A stretch of 64,000 nucleotides of DNA from Thermoguttaceae bacterium. Lineage in GTDB: Bacteria; Planctomycetota; Planctomycetia; Pirellulales; Thermoguttaceae. The notes under the pieces are model-generated. The model was not told the origin of the DNA. It did not search any database and worked only from the letters and a program-made list of their open reading frames with translations. This document shows positions 17,513 through 25,097 of the stretch, piece by piece. Numbering within the stretch: position 1 is the first letter of the stretch; every line of letters starts with the position of its first letter. The translations under genes and the position numbers were made by a program. The stretch lies in NCBI GenBank assembly GCA_017447865.1, contig JAFSMO010000096.1, forward strand, positions 1 to 64,000. The letters are read 5' to 3'.

Positions 17513-18291
17513 TTATCTCTTAAAAAAGTTTTCGGCGAAAGTCTTACACTCCGCCTTAGTCGCCATGCGGATCTTTTCTTCCGTCTGGCAGTAGGGGAAG
17601 TTCCCGAGCTTGATCGCGGTTCTCTTGCTGCGGAAGGAGTTCGCGATCGCGCAGGTTGCGAAGGCGGTCCTGTACCACTCTTCCTTGCGTCGGCCCTGCG
17701 CCATGATCTTCAGCTCACGCAGGGAGAAGGGCGCCGGGTTCAGTCCGAGCTCGCCGGCGTATTCGAGGATGACGCGCCAAGTGCTTCCTCGTTCTGCTCG
17801 TAGGTGAGCAGCGCGGTCTTTTCCGCTGCTTCCAGAAGCTTGGCTTTGTACACCGTCTCGCGATCCATCAGCCGCAGGACGGCTTCGCGGACGCGAGGGT
17901 TCGGGATAAAATTTAGGAGCGCCTCTTCCCAGGCTTTCACAAGCGGAAGGACCTGCTCGCCTCCGATACGGGAGCCGAACCAGTCGGCGGCCTTTTGGAG
18001 GGGTGTCTTCTGCTTTTCCTCGGGGCACATCTTGTAAAAGTCGGCCTGGCTGCGGTCCCACGCTTCCCGGTCGAAGTTGGCCATGATCTCATCGAAGCAG
18101 AGCCAGAAAACGACTTTCAGCACAACCTCGACGCTGCCGGAGATGGCGGAAAAATCCCCTTGCTCGGCCACGGCCAAGAGGTCCACCGGCTGGCCGTTCG
18201 CGCCGGTGACGTGCGCTTTGATCCGCTCCACATCGCGGACCTTGATCTCAATAGGCCATGCGAGGCCTGTGTTATCTTTGAATTGCGGCAT
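17513..18291 (-). CDS. Tail assembly chaperone GT fusion by -1 frameshift
   Basis: The frame -1 to the 183-residue chaperone is open through the overlap and ends at 17513, four bases before the tape measure start. The extra domain (WRVILEYAGELGLNP, RRKEEWYRTAFATCAIANS, TAIKLGNFPYC) looks like a gpT-type extension. A possible slip site is G_GAA_AAG at 17824-17818. It departs from the ideal X_XXY_YYZ, so the exact site is open. Arrangement before the tape measure is the conserved one in long-tailed phages. Internal initiation at the ATG of MAQGRRKEE is the alternative. Confidence 0.6.
17740..18291 (-). CDS. Tail assembly chaperone (gpG-like)
   Basis: A 183-residue unshifted product. It contains IKVRDVERIK near the start, a helical middle (FWLCFDEIMANFDREAWDRS) and ends EEALGASSSNTPASSD. 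ATG 18291 is preceded by AAAGGAC. It precedes the tape measure and overlaps the frameshifted extension. Such proteins chaperone tape measure and tail tube assembly and are absent from virions. Confidence 0.75.
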   Translation of the reverse strand: MPQFKDNTGLAWPIEIKVRDVERIKAHVTGANGQPVDLLAVAEQGDFSAISGSVEVVLKVVFWLCFDEIMANFDREAWDRSQADFYKMCPEEKQKTPLQKAADWFGSRIGGEQVLPLVKAWEEALLNFIPNPRVREAVLRLMDRETVYKAKLLEAAEKTALLTYEQNEEALGASSSNTPASSD

Positions 18292-18364
18292 TGTTCGTCC
18301 TTTTTTTTTGTGGTAATGGAACCGGCGCGTCATTCCGCCTCCGGCTTCATTACCGCCTTACATT

Positions 18365-18691
18365 TCACCACGTTTCTGCCCAGTCGTGCAGCTCGGCGGC
18401 GATCTGCTCACCGACCGGAACTTCTTCGACAGCCGGATCGGCGCAGAGCTTCTGGCCGTCCAGGAGCTGAAGCGCGAGAGAGACGAGCTTTTCCGCGGCG
18501 TTCGAGTCGATGATGAAGTACTCGACCGCCTGGATCAGCGCGTCGTCCAGCGCGGTCTGGGTCTCGGCGGCTTTGGCTTTCGCGAGGTCGAGGACCTTTT
18601 GAAGGAGCTTCTGAACGTTTGCGGCGGTGAATTTCTCGGTGAGATACTTCACCAACTCGGCCTTCAAAATGTTAAAAAACAGCGTTTTCAT
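18365..18691 (-). CDS. Small helical late protein
   Basis: A 108-residue, largely alpha-helical protein, ending in two tryptophans within HDWAETW. AAAGGAC precedes ATG 18691. It lies between tail tube and chaperone. No family is recognised. It could be a tail component or an unrelated late accessory protein. Confidence 0.6.
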   Translation of the reverse strand: MKTLFFNILKAELVKYLTEKFTAANVQKLLQKVLDLAKAKAAETQTALDDALIQAVEYFIIDSNAAEKLVSLALQLLDGQKLCADPAVEEVPVGEQIAAELHDWAETW

Positions 18692-18779
18692 AGGATCGTC
18701 CTTTCTGGAATGTTCTGAAATGTCCGGGAGGAGCTGGGCGCTTTTGGAAAACTCCTAACTCCTCACTCCTAACTTATTG

Positions 18780-19226
18780 TCAGCCTCCGCCGCCAGACGT
18801 TCCGCCGCCCTGGGAGTTGCCACCCGTGGTAGTGGTCGTCGAGGAGGAAGAGCCGGAGGCCGGAGCCGGTCGGCAGGTGACGGTCATCTTCGGGATCTCG
18901 TCGAGTCCGGTGCTGACCTCGCCGCCGAAGACCATCATCGAGCCGGAGATCGAGATGTCTTCGCCAAGCGTCGCGGAGCACGTCACCGGATCGCGGGACT
19001 GGACCGCCGCCAGTACGGTGGCGCAGGCTGTCGAGTCGTCGATGTTCATGTCGGCGCTAATGTAAGCGTCATAGAGGCCCTTGACGTAGGACTTGTTGCC
19101 TTCGTCAAGTTGGGTAGTCGCGTCCACTTCGGTGTGGCCGAAGCCGAAGCGAAGGTTCGTAAAACCGGGGTTCGCGCTGTCGATGGTCAGCGTTCCCTCG
19201 AAGCCAAGTACAGCACCCATGTGCAT
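18780..19226 (-). CDS. Probable major tail (tube) protein
   Basis: A 148-residue beta-rich protein (GAVLGFEGTLTIDSANPG, ISADMNIDDS, ISISGSMMVFGGEVS) with a Ser/Thr/Gly-rich flexible C-terminus. Position upstream of the chaperone pair and downstream of connector-like genes is that of the tail tube. Two ATGs lie at 19226 and 19220; AGGAAAGGA serves either. Confidence 0.6.
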   Translation of the reverse strand: MHMGAVLGFEGTLTIDSANPGFTNLRFGFGHTEVDATTQLDEGNKSYVKGLYDAYISADMNIDDSTACATVLAAVQSRDPVTCSATLGEDISISGSMMVFGGEVSTGLDEIPKMTVTCRPAPASGSSSSTTTTTGGNSQGGGTSGGGG

Positions 19227-19245
19227 GTTCCTTTCCTGTCTAAAG

Positions 19246-20049
19246 TTACTTCATGTGAAAGTGCTCTTTCACGATCCTGATGATGTTTTGCGCGATGTGG
19301 TAGCCGGAGGTGTGGACCTGCTTCGGGTGCTCATCGGCCACCGGGTAGAAGAAGACCTCTTTGTGGGTCAGCTTCCCCTGGTGGGTGGTCTTGATGAAGG
19401 CTTTGTATCCGACCGTCCGGTGGGGCAGTGTGAAGGTGCCGCCCTGGTCCAGTCGTTGGAGGAAGTCGCCATCATACTGAAAGCCCAAGTGCTCGCCTCG
19501 GAGCAGAAAATCTACGCCGTACTGCTGCATCTTGTACTGCCAACTCTTGCGGAGCCAGTAGTCGAAGTGGCCGAACTGCCCCGCCGACCAGGTGCGCGGC
19601 TCTTTTTTGCCGCTTTGCCGGAAGTAGGTCACCGGCTGCGGGTTCGGGTCGGAGTGCTTGTCCTTGCCGATCGTGTAGATCGTCCGGGCTTTGCGCCCCT
19701 TGAAGTTTTCCACGCGGCGCCGGTTCGACGCCGACTTTTGGAAGCCGTTGAGCCTTCCTTTTTTGTCCTCGCGAGCCCCCAGCTTTTCGCGGAGGAACTG
19801 GCCGACCGTCAGGCGTTGGCCGTCCGGCATATCGACCCAGTTTTCAGCGCTCGCGGGCTTGTATAGTGCGCTGGTCGCCTGCCGCTTCGGATCGTCCTGC
19901 CGGGTGCTTTTCAGCGGGTAGTGCTGAATGACTTTCAGCATATAGGCCGCCGCGTTTTTGATGGATCGCCCGGCTTTGTCCTTCCCGAGGGCCTGAAGGT
20001 CCCGGCGGATCTGCTCCATCTGCTCGGCAAGGTCTTTTTCTCGCGGCAT
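19246..20049 (-). CDS. Head-tail joining or tail completion protein, unassigned
   Basis: A 267-residue basic protein. The N-terminus is helical (EKDLAEQMEQIRRDLQALGK, AAAYMLKVIQHYP) like HK97 gp10-type proteins, and the rest is basic and aromatic. ATG overlaps the upstream stop (ATGA). It sits in the connector block before the tail tube. It is longer than typical gp10 proteins, so the family remains uncertain. Confidence 0.6.
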   Translation of the reverse strand: MPREKDLAEQMEQIRRDLQALGKDKAGRSIKNAAAYMLKVIQHYPLKSTRQDDPKRQATSALYKPASAENWVDMPDGQRLTVGQFLREKLGAREDKKGRLNGFQKSASNRRRVENFKGRKARTIYTIGKDKHSDPNPQPVTYFRQSGKKEPRTWSAGQFGHFDYWLRKSWQYKMQQYGVDFLLRGEHLGFQYDGDFLQRLDQGGTFTLPHRTVGYKAFIKTTHQGKLTHKEVFFYPVADEHPKQVHTSGYHIAQNIIRIVKEHFHMK

Positions 20050-20504
20050 CAGGTGACCTCCCGAAGTGCGGTGACGTTCATCGTGATACAGGCCACGAAG
20101 GTCTCGTGGGTGGTGAGGTACTCCGTGTCGAAGTCGGAGCCTGGCAGGAGCTTCAGGCTCACCGTCTCCTGTCCCTCGGTGGCGTCCACTGTCCTGAAAG
20201 CGAAGGCGTCATAGATCGCCGGCGGGAGCGTGAGGAGTTGGTCCATCGCGGCGGCTTCCTCGGCCTCGCCCTGGGCCGTGATGTAGTCCACCAGGAAGAC
20301 CCGGAACTCGAAGTCGTCCCGGTTGAGTCGCTGGGACTGCATCGTGGAAGTCTTGCCGGAAAGGCACACCAGGACGAGCGTCTTGCCGAGGTCTTCCAGT
20401 CCTTTCAGGGCGGCTTCCGGGTCATACGTCCGCTTGACCTCGCACCCGGTCAGGGTGGAGGCGATGCGGTCGGTGACGGCTTGCCAAATTGTTGCGTCTT
20501 TCAT
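20049..20504 (-). CDS. Minor tail/connector protein (gpU-like position)
   Basis: A 151-residue protein starting MKDATIWQAVTDRIASTLTG and having a beta-rich C-terminal half (DFEFRVFLVDYITAQGEAEE). The start at 20504 overlaps the upstream stop (ATGA); a longer open frame to 21050 only shadows the genes upstream. Size and position fit a tail terminator. No motif proves it. Confidence 0.6.
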   Translation of the reverse strand: MKDATIWQAVTDRIASTLTGCEVKRTYDPEAALKGLEDLGKTLVLVCLSGKTSTMQSQRLNRDDFEFRVFLVDYITAQGEAEEAAAMDQLLTLPPAIYDAFAFRTVDATEGQETVSLKLLPGSDFDTEYLTTHETFVACITMNVTALREVT

Positions 20505-20836
20505 TTCTTGCAGTGGATCCTTATCAGGCCTGTGGTTTCGCCGCCCAGCGGGCGCCAGCACTCCTCGCCGGAGAGCTGGTAGACTTTCCAGCGCGTGCCG
20601 TGGTCCTCGATGATGTCCTTCGGCTTTGGCTCGGAGCCTTCGGGGAAGTCGGTCCGCTTGCATATATAGTCCCGGGATGAGGCCATCACGCCGAAGGTCT
20701 CTTTCACCTTCTCGATGTCGTGCCACTGCGTGCCGGCCTGCACCGCCAGGACCGTGCGACCCTCGTAGGTGATGGGGCGGGCGTTCTGCCGGAAAAAGTC
20801 GGCCATTTGTGCGGCGATGTCGTCCAGGTACGTCAC
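20501..20836 (-). CDS. Probable head completion/connector protein
   Basis: A 111-residue protein beginning at GTG 20836, which overlaps the upstream TGA (GTGA). An in-frame ATG at 20890 lies inside the neighbour and is rejected. A helix (DIAAQMADFFRQN) is followed by beta strands. It is in the connector block. Function is inferred from position. Confidence 0.55.
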   Translation of the reverse strand: MTYLDDIAAQMADFFRQNARPITYEGRTVLAVQAGTQWHDIEKVKETFGVMASSRDYICKRTDFPEGSEPKPKDIIEDHGTRWKVYQLSGEECWRPLGGETTGLIRIHCKK

Positions 20837-21195
20837 TGCGCTTCGACCTCCATGCTTTGGGCGTAGGGCTTGCCATTCGTGTCCGTCCATACCAGCTCAA
20901 TGACGTAAACCGTTTGACGCCGCGGAAACATCGGCTTCGCGTCATGGTACGCGTTGTAGCTGAAGTTGTACTTCCTGCCCTGACAGTCCTCGGCGTAGGT
21001 CGCGAGCATGGCCGTGGTCGGTATCGCGAGTCCGTAGTACCCATCCACATGTGCGGACGGGTTCAGGTACTCGTAAATATTTAGCGTGATCGCGGCCACG
21101 TCCGCGGGCGCGACCATCGTCCCTTCGCAGTCAGTCAGTTGGGCGCGAAGCGTGCAGCTTCCGCCTCCGGCGACGATGTTTTCGGTGTAGGTCAT
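20833..21195 (-). CDS. Beta-sandwich-like virion protein
   Basis: A 120-residue beta-rich protein (GGSCTLRAQLTDCEGTMV, VYVIELVWTDTNGKPYAQSM) that resembles small Ig-like decoration or baseplate-upper domains. ATG 21195 overlaps the upstream stop (ATGA), better than the ATG at 21207. Function unassigned. Confidence 0.55.
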   Translation of the reverse strand: MTYTENIVAGGGSCTLRAQLTDCEGTMVAPADVAAITLNIYEYLNPSAHVDGYYGLAIPTTAMLATYAEDCQGRKYNFSYNAYHDAKPMFPRRQTVYVIELVWTDTNGKPYAQSMEVEAQ

Positions 21196-21500
21196 GAGTG
21201 TATCCATAGTTTGATGTTCATGCCGGTCTCGGCGTTGCCTTCAGCGTCCGAAAGGGGCAGGAGGCCGATCGTCCACGGCTGGCTGGAAAGGGGTAAAAGT
21301 GCGATGTGCCATAGTAGCTGCTTGAAGACCTCGCGCAGCGCTTGCCACTGGGCTTCGGTAAGCAGCCCCCACTCGAAGTTAGTCAGGCTCAGCCAGACCA
21401 CGGAGTACGGGACCGCGGTCGGCGTGCCGTCCGTGAGAGTCTCCCAGGCGTTTTCTGCCAGGGCGAGCCAGTCGGTATTGGTGAGGGTGTACCAGTCCAT
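21192..21500 (-). CDS. Short Trp/Leu-rich virion protein
   Basis: A 102-residue protein with a repeated pattern of the form LTNxxWxxLxxxxWxxL (YTLTNTDWLALAENAWETL, SLTNFEWGLLTEAQWQAL), at least three helical units. ATG overlaps the upstream stop (TAATG). It lies directly downstream of the two lectin-like genes. It may be a linker or oligomerisation module for the fibres. Confidence 0.5.
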   Translation of the reverse strand: MDWYTLTNTDWLALAENAWETLTDGTPTAVPYSVVWLSLTNFEWGLLTEAQWQALREVFKQLLWHIALLPLSSQPWTIGLLPLSDAEGNAETGMNIKLWIHS

Positions 21501-22120
21501 TAAAGGTCCTCAAAACCCGTGTAAAATCCCGTTGGGACAGGGAATGTTGTGCCGGTGGTCAGGCACTTGCCAACCACGCGGAGGTTGCTGATTTTCAAGT
21601 ACGCCTTGCGGATGCACGATATAGTGGTCTGAGCGTTGAGGGCTTTGGTGTCCTGAAATTTCCTCACGCCGTTTGCATAGCCGCTTATAACGCTTCCGTC
21701 GTAGGTCAGGGCGTAGTGAGCAAAGGCTCCGACGCCCGTATTAAACCATAGGTTCGTATTCGTTATCTGGCAAATAACATCATTATTGACGCCATATAGT
21801 CCGGCACTCTGTGTACTACTTGAAAAGTTAAGCACCTTCACGCCGCTTCCGCTGATGAGAAATTGGCCGAAAAAGTCAATACTCCAGGCCGTTGAAGCGT
21901 CGTGTATCACCGTTCCATTGAATGACAGGCACTTCCCGAACGGTCCGTCGTTCGTGAAGCTATAGTCCGAGGTGGAACAGGTGCGTCCGTAATTGGAAAT
22001 GTCGTTCAGGTCCCCATCAAACGGATATAGCGCCAACAGCTCCGCCGGTTTCACTTTCGGACGGCATATATAGGACAGTGCGCCGATGTTGGACGCTCTT
22101 AATGCGTCGAAATTTGGCAT
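21500..22120 (-). CDS. LamG/concanavalin-like fibre protein, paralogue B
   Basis: A 206-residue protein beginning MPNFDALRASNIGALSYICR, almost the same N-terminus as the next gene upstream. The rest is a LamG-type jelly roll (ALYPFDGDLNDISNYG, HYALTYDGSVISGYANG, LRVVGKCLTTGTTFPV). These domains bind carbohydrate. The shared N-terminus probably attaches the lectin to the same virion partner as its paralogue. Confidence 0.65.
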   Translation of the reverse strand: MPNFDALRASNIGALSYICRPKVKPAELLALYPFDGDLNDISNYGRTCSTSDYSFTNDGPFGKCLSFNGTVIHDASTAWSIDFFGQFLISGSGVKVLNFSSSTQSAGLYGVNNDVICQITNTNLWFNTGVGAFAHYALTYDGSVISGYANGVRKFQDTKALNAQTTISCIRKAYLKISNLRVVGKCLTTGTTFPVPTGFYTGFEDL

Positions 22121-22122
22121 CG

Positions 22123-22866
22123 TTAAGCCCTCCCTCCCATAACTGCGACCGGCGCAATTCGTCGCCGTCTGGGTGTGAATTTGGAGGACCTAGGAAGGAT
22201 TACCCCCCCCCCATTTAGGGGTTCTTGGCCGGTGTAAAGCGCGGTCGGAACTGGGTAAGTCGTGTCCGTACCCAGCGCCACCGGCACCAGTCGGAGGTTG
22301 GAAACCAGTACTCCGGCGTTGGAAGTCTCGTTTTGTATTGCCATTAATTTAGGATTATTTGGCAGTGAAGCCGTTCGCACATCTACCAAAGTTCCGCCGT
22401 CAAAAATCCTGAGTGTTCCACCCTTGTAAACGAGGGCAATGTGCGAAGTCGCTGAGTATGTGTGGGATTCTGAAGGCGTTGCCGACGTTCCGTTTATCGA
22501 GTACCGGACGAACGACGTCTTGGACCTTGCAAATTCGATGTTTGCGAAAGAGACCGCCAGCGTCGAGGCATTTTCGATCCAGTTACACATAAACTCAAGT
22601 GACCATTCTTTCCCGGCTTCCTCGGTTGTGGAGACCGACAAATACGGGCACCCATAGCCAGTCGAGTTGATCATATACAGCTGCGGCCACGGTTTGACAG
22701 AGCTGAGATACCTCATGTTGCCGGTCCCACTCGCCGAGCCGCTTCCAGCGATACAGTCCAGACTGGACGTGAGCTGAAAAAGGAAGCACGGCTTCAGTTC
22801 TTTTGGGCGGCAGATATAGGACAAAGCCCCCAGGGAGGCGGTACGGAGTGCGTCAAAGTTCGGCAT
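22123..22866 (-). CDS. LamG-like fibre protein, paralogue A, with poly-G tract
   Basis: A 247-residue protein. Residues 1-20 match paralogue B (MPNFDALRTASLGALSYICR). A concanavalin-like fold follows (HIALVYKGGTLRIFDGGTLV). Unlike paralogue B it continues past the fold with a Gly run and basic RRRRIAPVAVMGGRA tail. The Gly run is encoded by ten consecutive G (plus-strand C at 22203-22212). GGAGGA five bases upstream fixes ATG 22866, inside the previous gene end. Confidence 0.65.
   Translation of the reverse strand: MPNFDALRTASLGALSYICRPKELKPCFLFQLTSSLDCIAGSGSASGTGNMRYLSSVKPWPQLYMINSTGYGCPYLSVSTTEEAGKEWSLEFMCNWIENASTLAVSFANIEFARSKTSFVRYSINGTSATPSESHTYSATSHIALVYKGGTLRIFDGGTLVDVRTASLPNNPKLMAIQNETSNAGVLVSNLRLVPVALGTDTTYPVPTALYTGQEPLNGGGVILPRSSKFTPRRRRIAPVAVMGGRA
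22203..22212 (-). repeat. Homopolymer of ten G in a fibre gene
   Basis: With ten G the frame continues into the basic tail. With nine G the next codon is TAA, and with eleven a TAG follows after three codons. The tract could therefore switch the C-terminus on and off. Confidence 0.7.
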
Positions 22867-23464
22867 CCGGGTCCTCCTTCTGCGCTTGAAGTTCAGCGAT
22901 GGCGTCATTCACTCGCTTGATCTCCGTCTGGGCCTGCTGGACGAGCCAGAGGTACAGGGTGGAGAACTCCTGAAAAGTCAGCTCGAAGTTCGAGCCGGCG
23001 GCGTCCGTGATGGTGGCCGGAAAGTTCGCACCGCTGGACATCAGGCCGATCTGCATCAGGGTGCCGTAGTACTCGGTCACCCAGATCGGCTTGAGCAGCA
23101 TCGTCCTGGTGCCGTCGGTATAGGTCAGCGGCGTGGTCTTGTACGTTTCATAGCCGGCATTGACCGCATCGATCTGCGCGTCAAGTTTAGCGTTATGGAT
23201 CGCGGCTTTTTCCGCCGTGGTCAGCTCGACGACCTCGTACTCCTTCACGATGACCGGCCATTTACAGTCCGTATCTTCCGTGAGTACCCAGCGAGACTCA
23301 AGGCGCTCGTTGTCGGGATCGTAGGACGGCGGGACCATCTCGGCCTTTTGGTAGCCGTAGCCGTTGTCCTGCATCCACTCCCAGGGCGGATTGGTGATGA
23401 TCTGCCCGTCCACTTCGACTTTCGTCACCGGGACCGGCTGGCCGTTTTCAAGTCGGTAGAGCAT
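22853..23464 (-). CDS. Fibre-associated protein or chaperone
   Basis: A 203-residue protein. The N-terminus (LENGQPVPVTKVEVDG) resembles tail-fibre assembly proteins and the C-terminus is a helix ending in TEIKRVNDAIAELQAQK. It is between the collagen-like fibre and the lectin genes. A role in fibre folding or attachment is inferred from position. Confidence 0.55.
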   Translation of the reverse strand: MLYRLENGQPVPVTKVEVDGQIITNPPWEWMQDNGYGYQKAEMVPPSYDPDNERLESRWVLTEDTDCKWPVIVKEYEVVELTTAEKAAIHNAKLDAQIDAVNAGYETYKTTPLTYTDGTRTMLLKPIWVTEYYGTLMQIGLMSSGANFPATITDAAGSNFELTFQEFSTLYLWLVQQAQTEIKRVNDAIAELQAQKEDPDAEL

Positions 23465-23465
23465 G

Positions 23466-24467
23466 TCAGGACCTCGCTTTCACGTAGCAGGTCAAGCCGG
23501 CGCCCCACTTTTCAAAAACGAGTTTATAAGTGGTACTTGCCGAAGGCGTGAAGGCTCCGTCGGAGCAGTCGTCACCGTAGTGCTTGGAGCCGGAAGGCGC
23601 CGAGTAGGTGGCCGCCGTGCTGGGACTGGTGAACTCCACCGTGGCCATGTCGCCGGTGTTGTTCAGACCGTCGGTGATCGTCAGCGATGTGATCGCTGAG
23701 TTGGTGAAGTACTTATAGGCACCGTTGGCCAGAGTCCACGAGCAGGCAGTACTTGCGGAGTCGGTCGAGACGTCCCAGCCGGAACCCGCGCCTTGTGGCC
23801 CGGCGATGTTGCCTTTATAATCCCAGACGTTGGGTGCAGTCGCCTGGTACACGTTCCAGGTCGAGTAGTTGATGTAAGTGTCAGTCGCTTTCGATCCTGC
23901 GACCTCGGCGGAGATGCTGGTCCCCGTCCCGGTGACGGCCGTCCCGAAGAAAATGGCCGAACCGGCAGCGCCTGCGGGCCCCTGCAGCGAGCCGAGATAG
24001 TTCCACGTGTTGGGCGCGGTCGCCTGGTATATCCCGAAGGCCGAGGTGTTGACGTACATGTCGTTGGCCTTCGATCCTGCGACCGTGGCGGAGATGCCGG
24101 TCCCCGTCCCGGTGACGGCCGTCCCGAAGTGGATCGCGTTGCCGCCCGGACCTTGGAGGGAGCCTTCATCCGACCAGGTATCGTTGGCTTTGCTGGTGAG
24201 CGTGTAAATGTGCAGGGCGTTGGTGCCGTCGGTCTGAATGTAGCCGTCCCCTTCTTCCGCGTTCGGGAGGTCCGTGACAGAAGGCGCAGCCGTGCCGATC
24301 CAGACCTTGCCGCCATCGCGCACGAGCATCTTCTTGACCGCCGTGATGGTCTGTGCCAGGCCGTTTTCGATGCGGGCCGCGACGGTCGGGTTGGCTGGGT
24401 CGAGCGTCGGGAGTGGGTCATTGAGTAAGACCGGGTAAGTCGATGTGCCGTAATTTGAGTAGGCCAT
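23466..24467 (-). CDS. Collagen-like fibre protein with internal duplication
   Basis: A 333-residue protein. After a helical N-terminus it has two tandem copies of a ~60-residue unit (FGTAVTGTGT, VAGSKA, YQATAPN, separated by GPAG-type triplets). In DNA, 23889-23948 and 24069-24128 are nearly identical, 180 bases apart. The C-terminal domain (~250-333) is beta-rich. It follows the capsid and decoration genes, so it may be a head fibre. Confidence 0.7.
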   Translation of the reverse strand: MAYSNYGTSTYPVLLNDPLPTLDPANPTVAARIENGLAQTITAVKKMLVRDGGKVWIGTAAPSVTDLPNAEEGDGYIQTDGTNALHIYTLTSKANDTWSDEGSLQGPGGNAIHFGTAVTGTGTGISATVAGSKANDMYVNTSAFGIYQATAPNTWNYLGSLQGPAGAAGSAIFFGTAVTGTGTSISAEVAGSKATDTYINYSTWNVYQATAPNVWDYKGNIAGPQGAGSGWDVSTDSASTACSWTLANGAYKYFTNSAITSLTITDGLNNTGDMATVEFTSPSTAATYSAPSGSKHYGDDCSDGAFTPSASTTYKLVFEKWGAGLTCYVKARS

Positions 24468-24552
24468 GATATACTTTCTACTGGGATTTTCTGGGAAAGA
24501 TGGGAGGATCTGGGAGCCGCTGGGACTCCCAATTCCTCATGTCAAATTACGA

Positions 24553-25017
24553 TCACGTGCCGTGGACGCTGATCACGCCTGCATCGGTCACGTCGATGGT
24601 GGCACCATCCGTCTTGACGACGCCGAGCTGGGTCGAGGACGCGATCGGGAACGTGATGCCCGCGGTCGGGGTGGCGTTGCAAAGAGCGACGGCGCAGAGC
24701 GTATCGCCCGAGGCGATGGCCTGCCAGAGGACGCCCACGTAGGTGTTGCCCGACGCGGATGTGGTGGCTTTTCCGGCCGAGGTGATGTAGATCGGAGTGC
24801 CGACGCTCACCGTGTCGGCCGCAGTGTCCGCCAGGGTGAAGCCATACACCGAGACCGGAGCGCTCATGTAGGCGGTGAACGTTTCACCCGCTTTCCATGC
24901 CTGATGGGTCACTGCGCGGAACGGACCGAGCGTAACGACGGAATTCGTCGCCATGTCGGAGCCAGCGGTCCCCTGAATGTTCTGGAAGCTGCCCAGAAAG
25001 CCTTCAAAAATTTCCAT
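24553..25017 (-). CDS. DUF2190-like capsid decoration protein
   Basis: A 154-residue protein. The middle looks like a DUF2190 beta fold (GETFTAYMSAPVSVYGFTLA, DTVSVGTPIYITSAGKAT). The C-terminus ends QLGVVKTDGATIDVTDAGVI, a short repeat common in phage fibres. AAGGAA precedes ATG 25017. It directly follows the capsid gene, where decoration proteins lie. The fibre-like tail may dock the head fibre genes downstream. Confidence 0.65.
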   Translation of the reverse strand: MEIFEGFLGSFQNIQGTAGSDMATNSVVTLGPFRAVTHQAWKAGETFTAYMSAPVSVYGFTLADTAADTVSVGTPIYITSAGKATTSASGNTYVGVLWQAIASGDTLCAVALCNATPTAGITFPIASSTQLGVVKTDGATIDVTDAGVISVHGT

Positions 25018-25097
25018 TTGATGTTCCTTATATGAGAGTGCGAGTTTTAGTCAATGACGTGGGACCGACCGCGCGGGCCGGTCCCGTGTGTTTCTTC

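Noticed and set aside
20505..21050. N-terminal extension of the gene at 20049
   Set aside because: The extra residues are Arg-rich and antisense to nothing known but overlap two genes in the same direction; the ATGA overlap at 20504 gives a better start.
23889..24128. Duplicated 60-mer as a mobile repeat
   Set aside because: It encodes the in-frame tandem unit of the collagen-like fibre protein, so it is a protein repeat.
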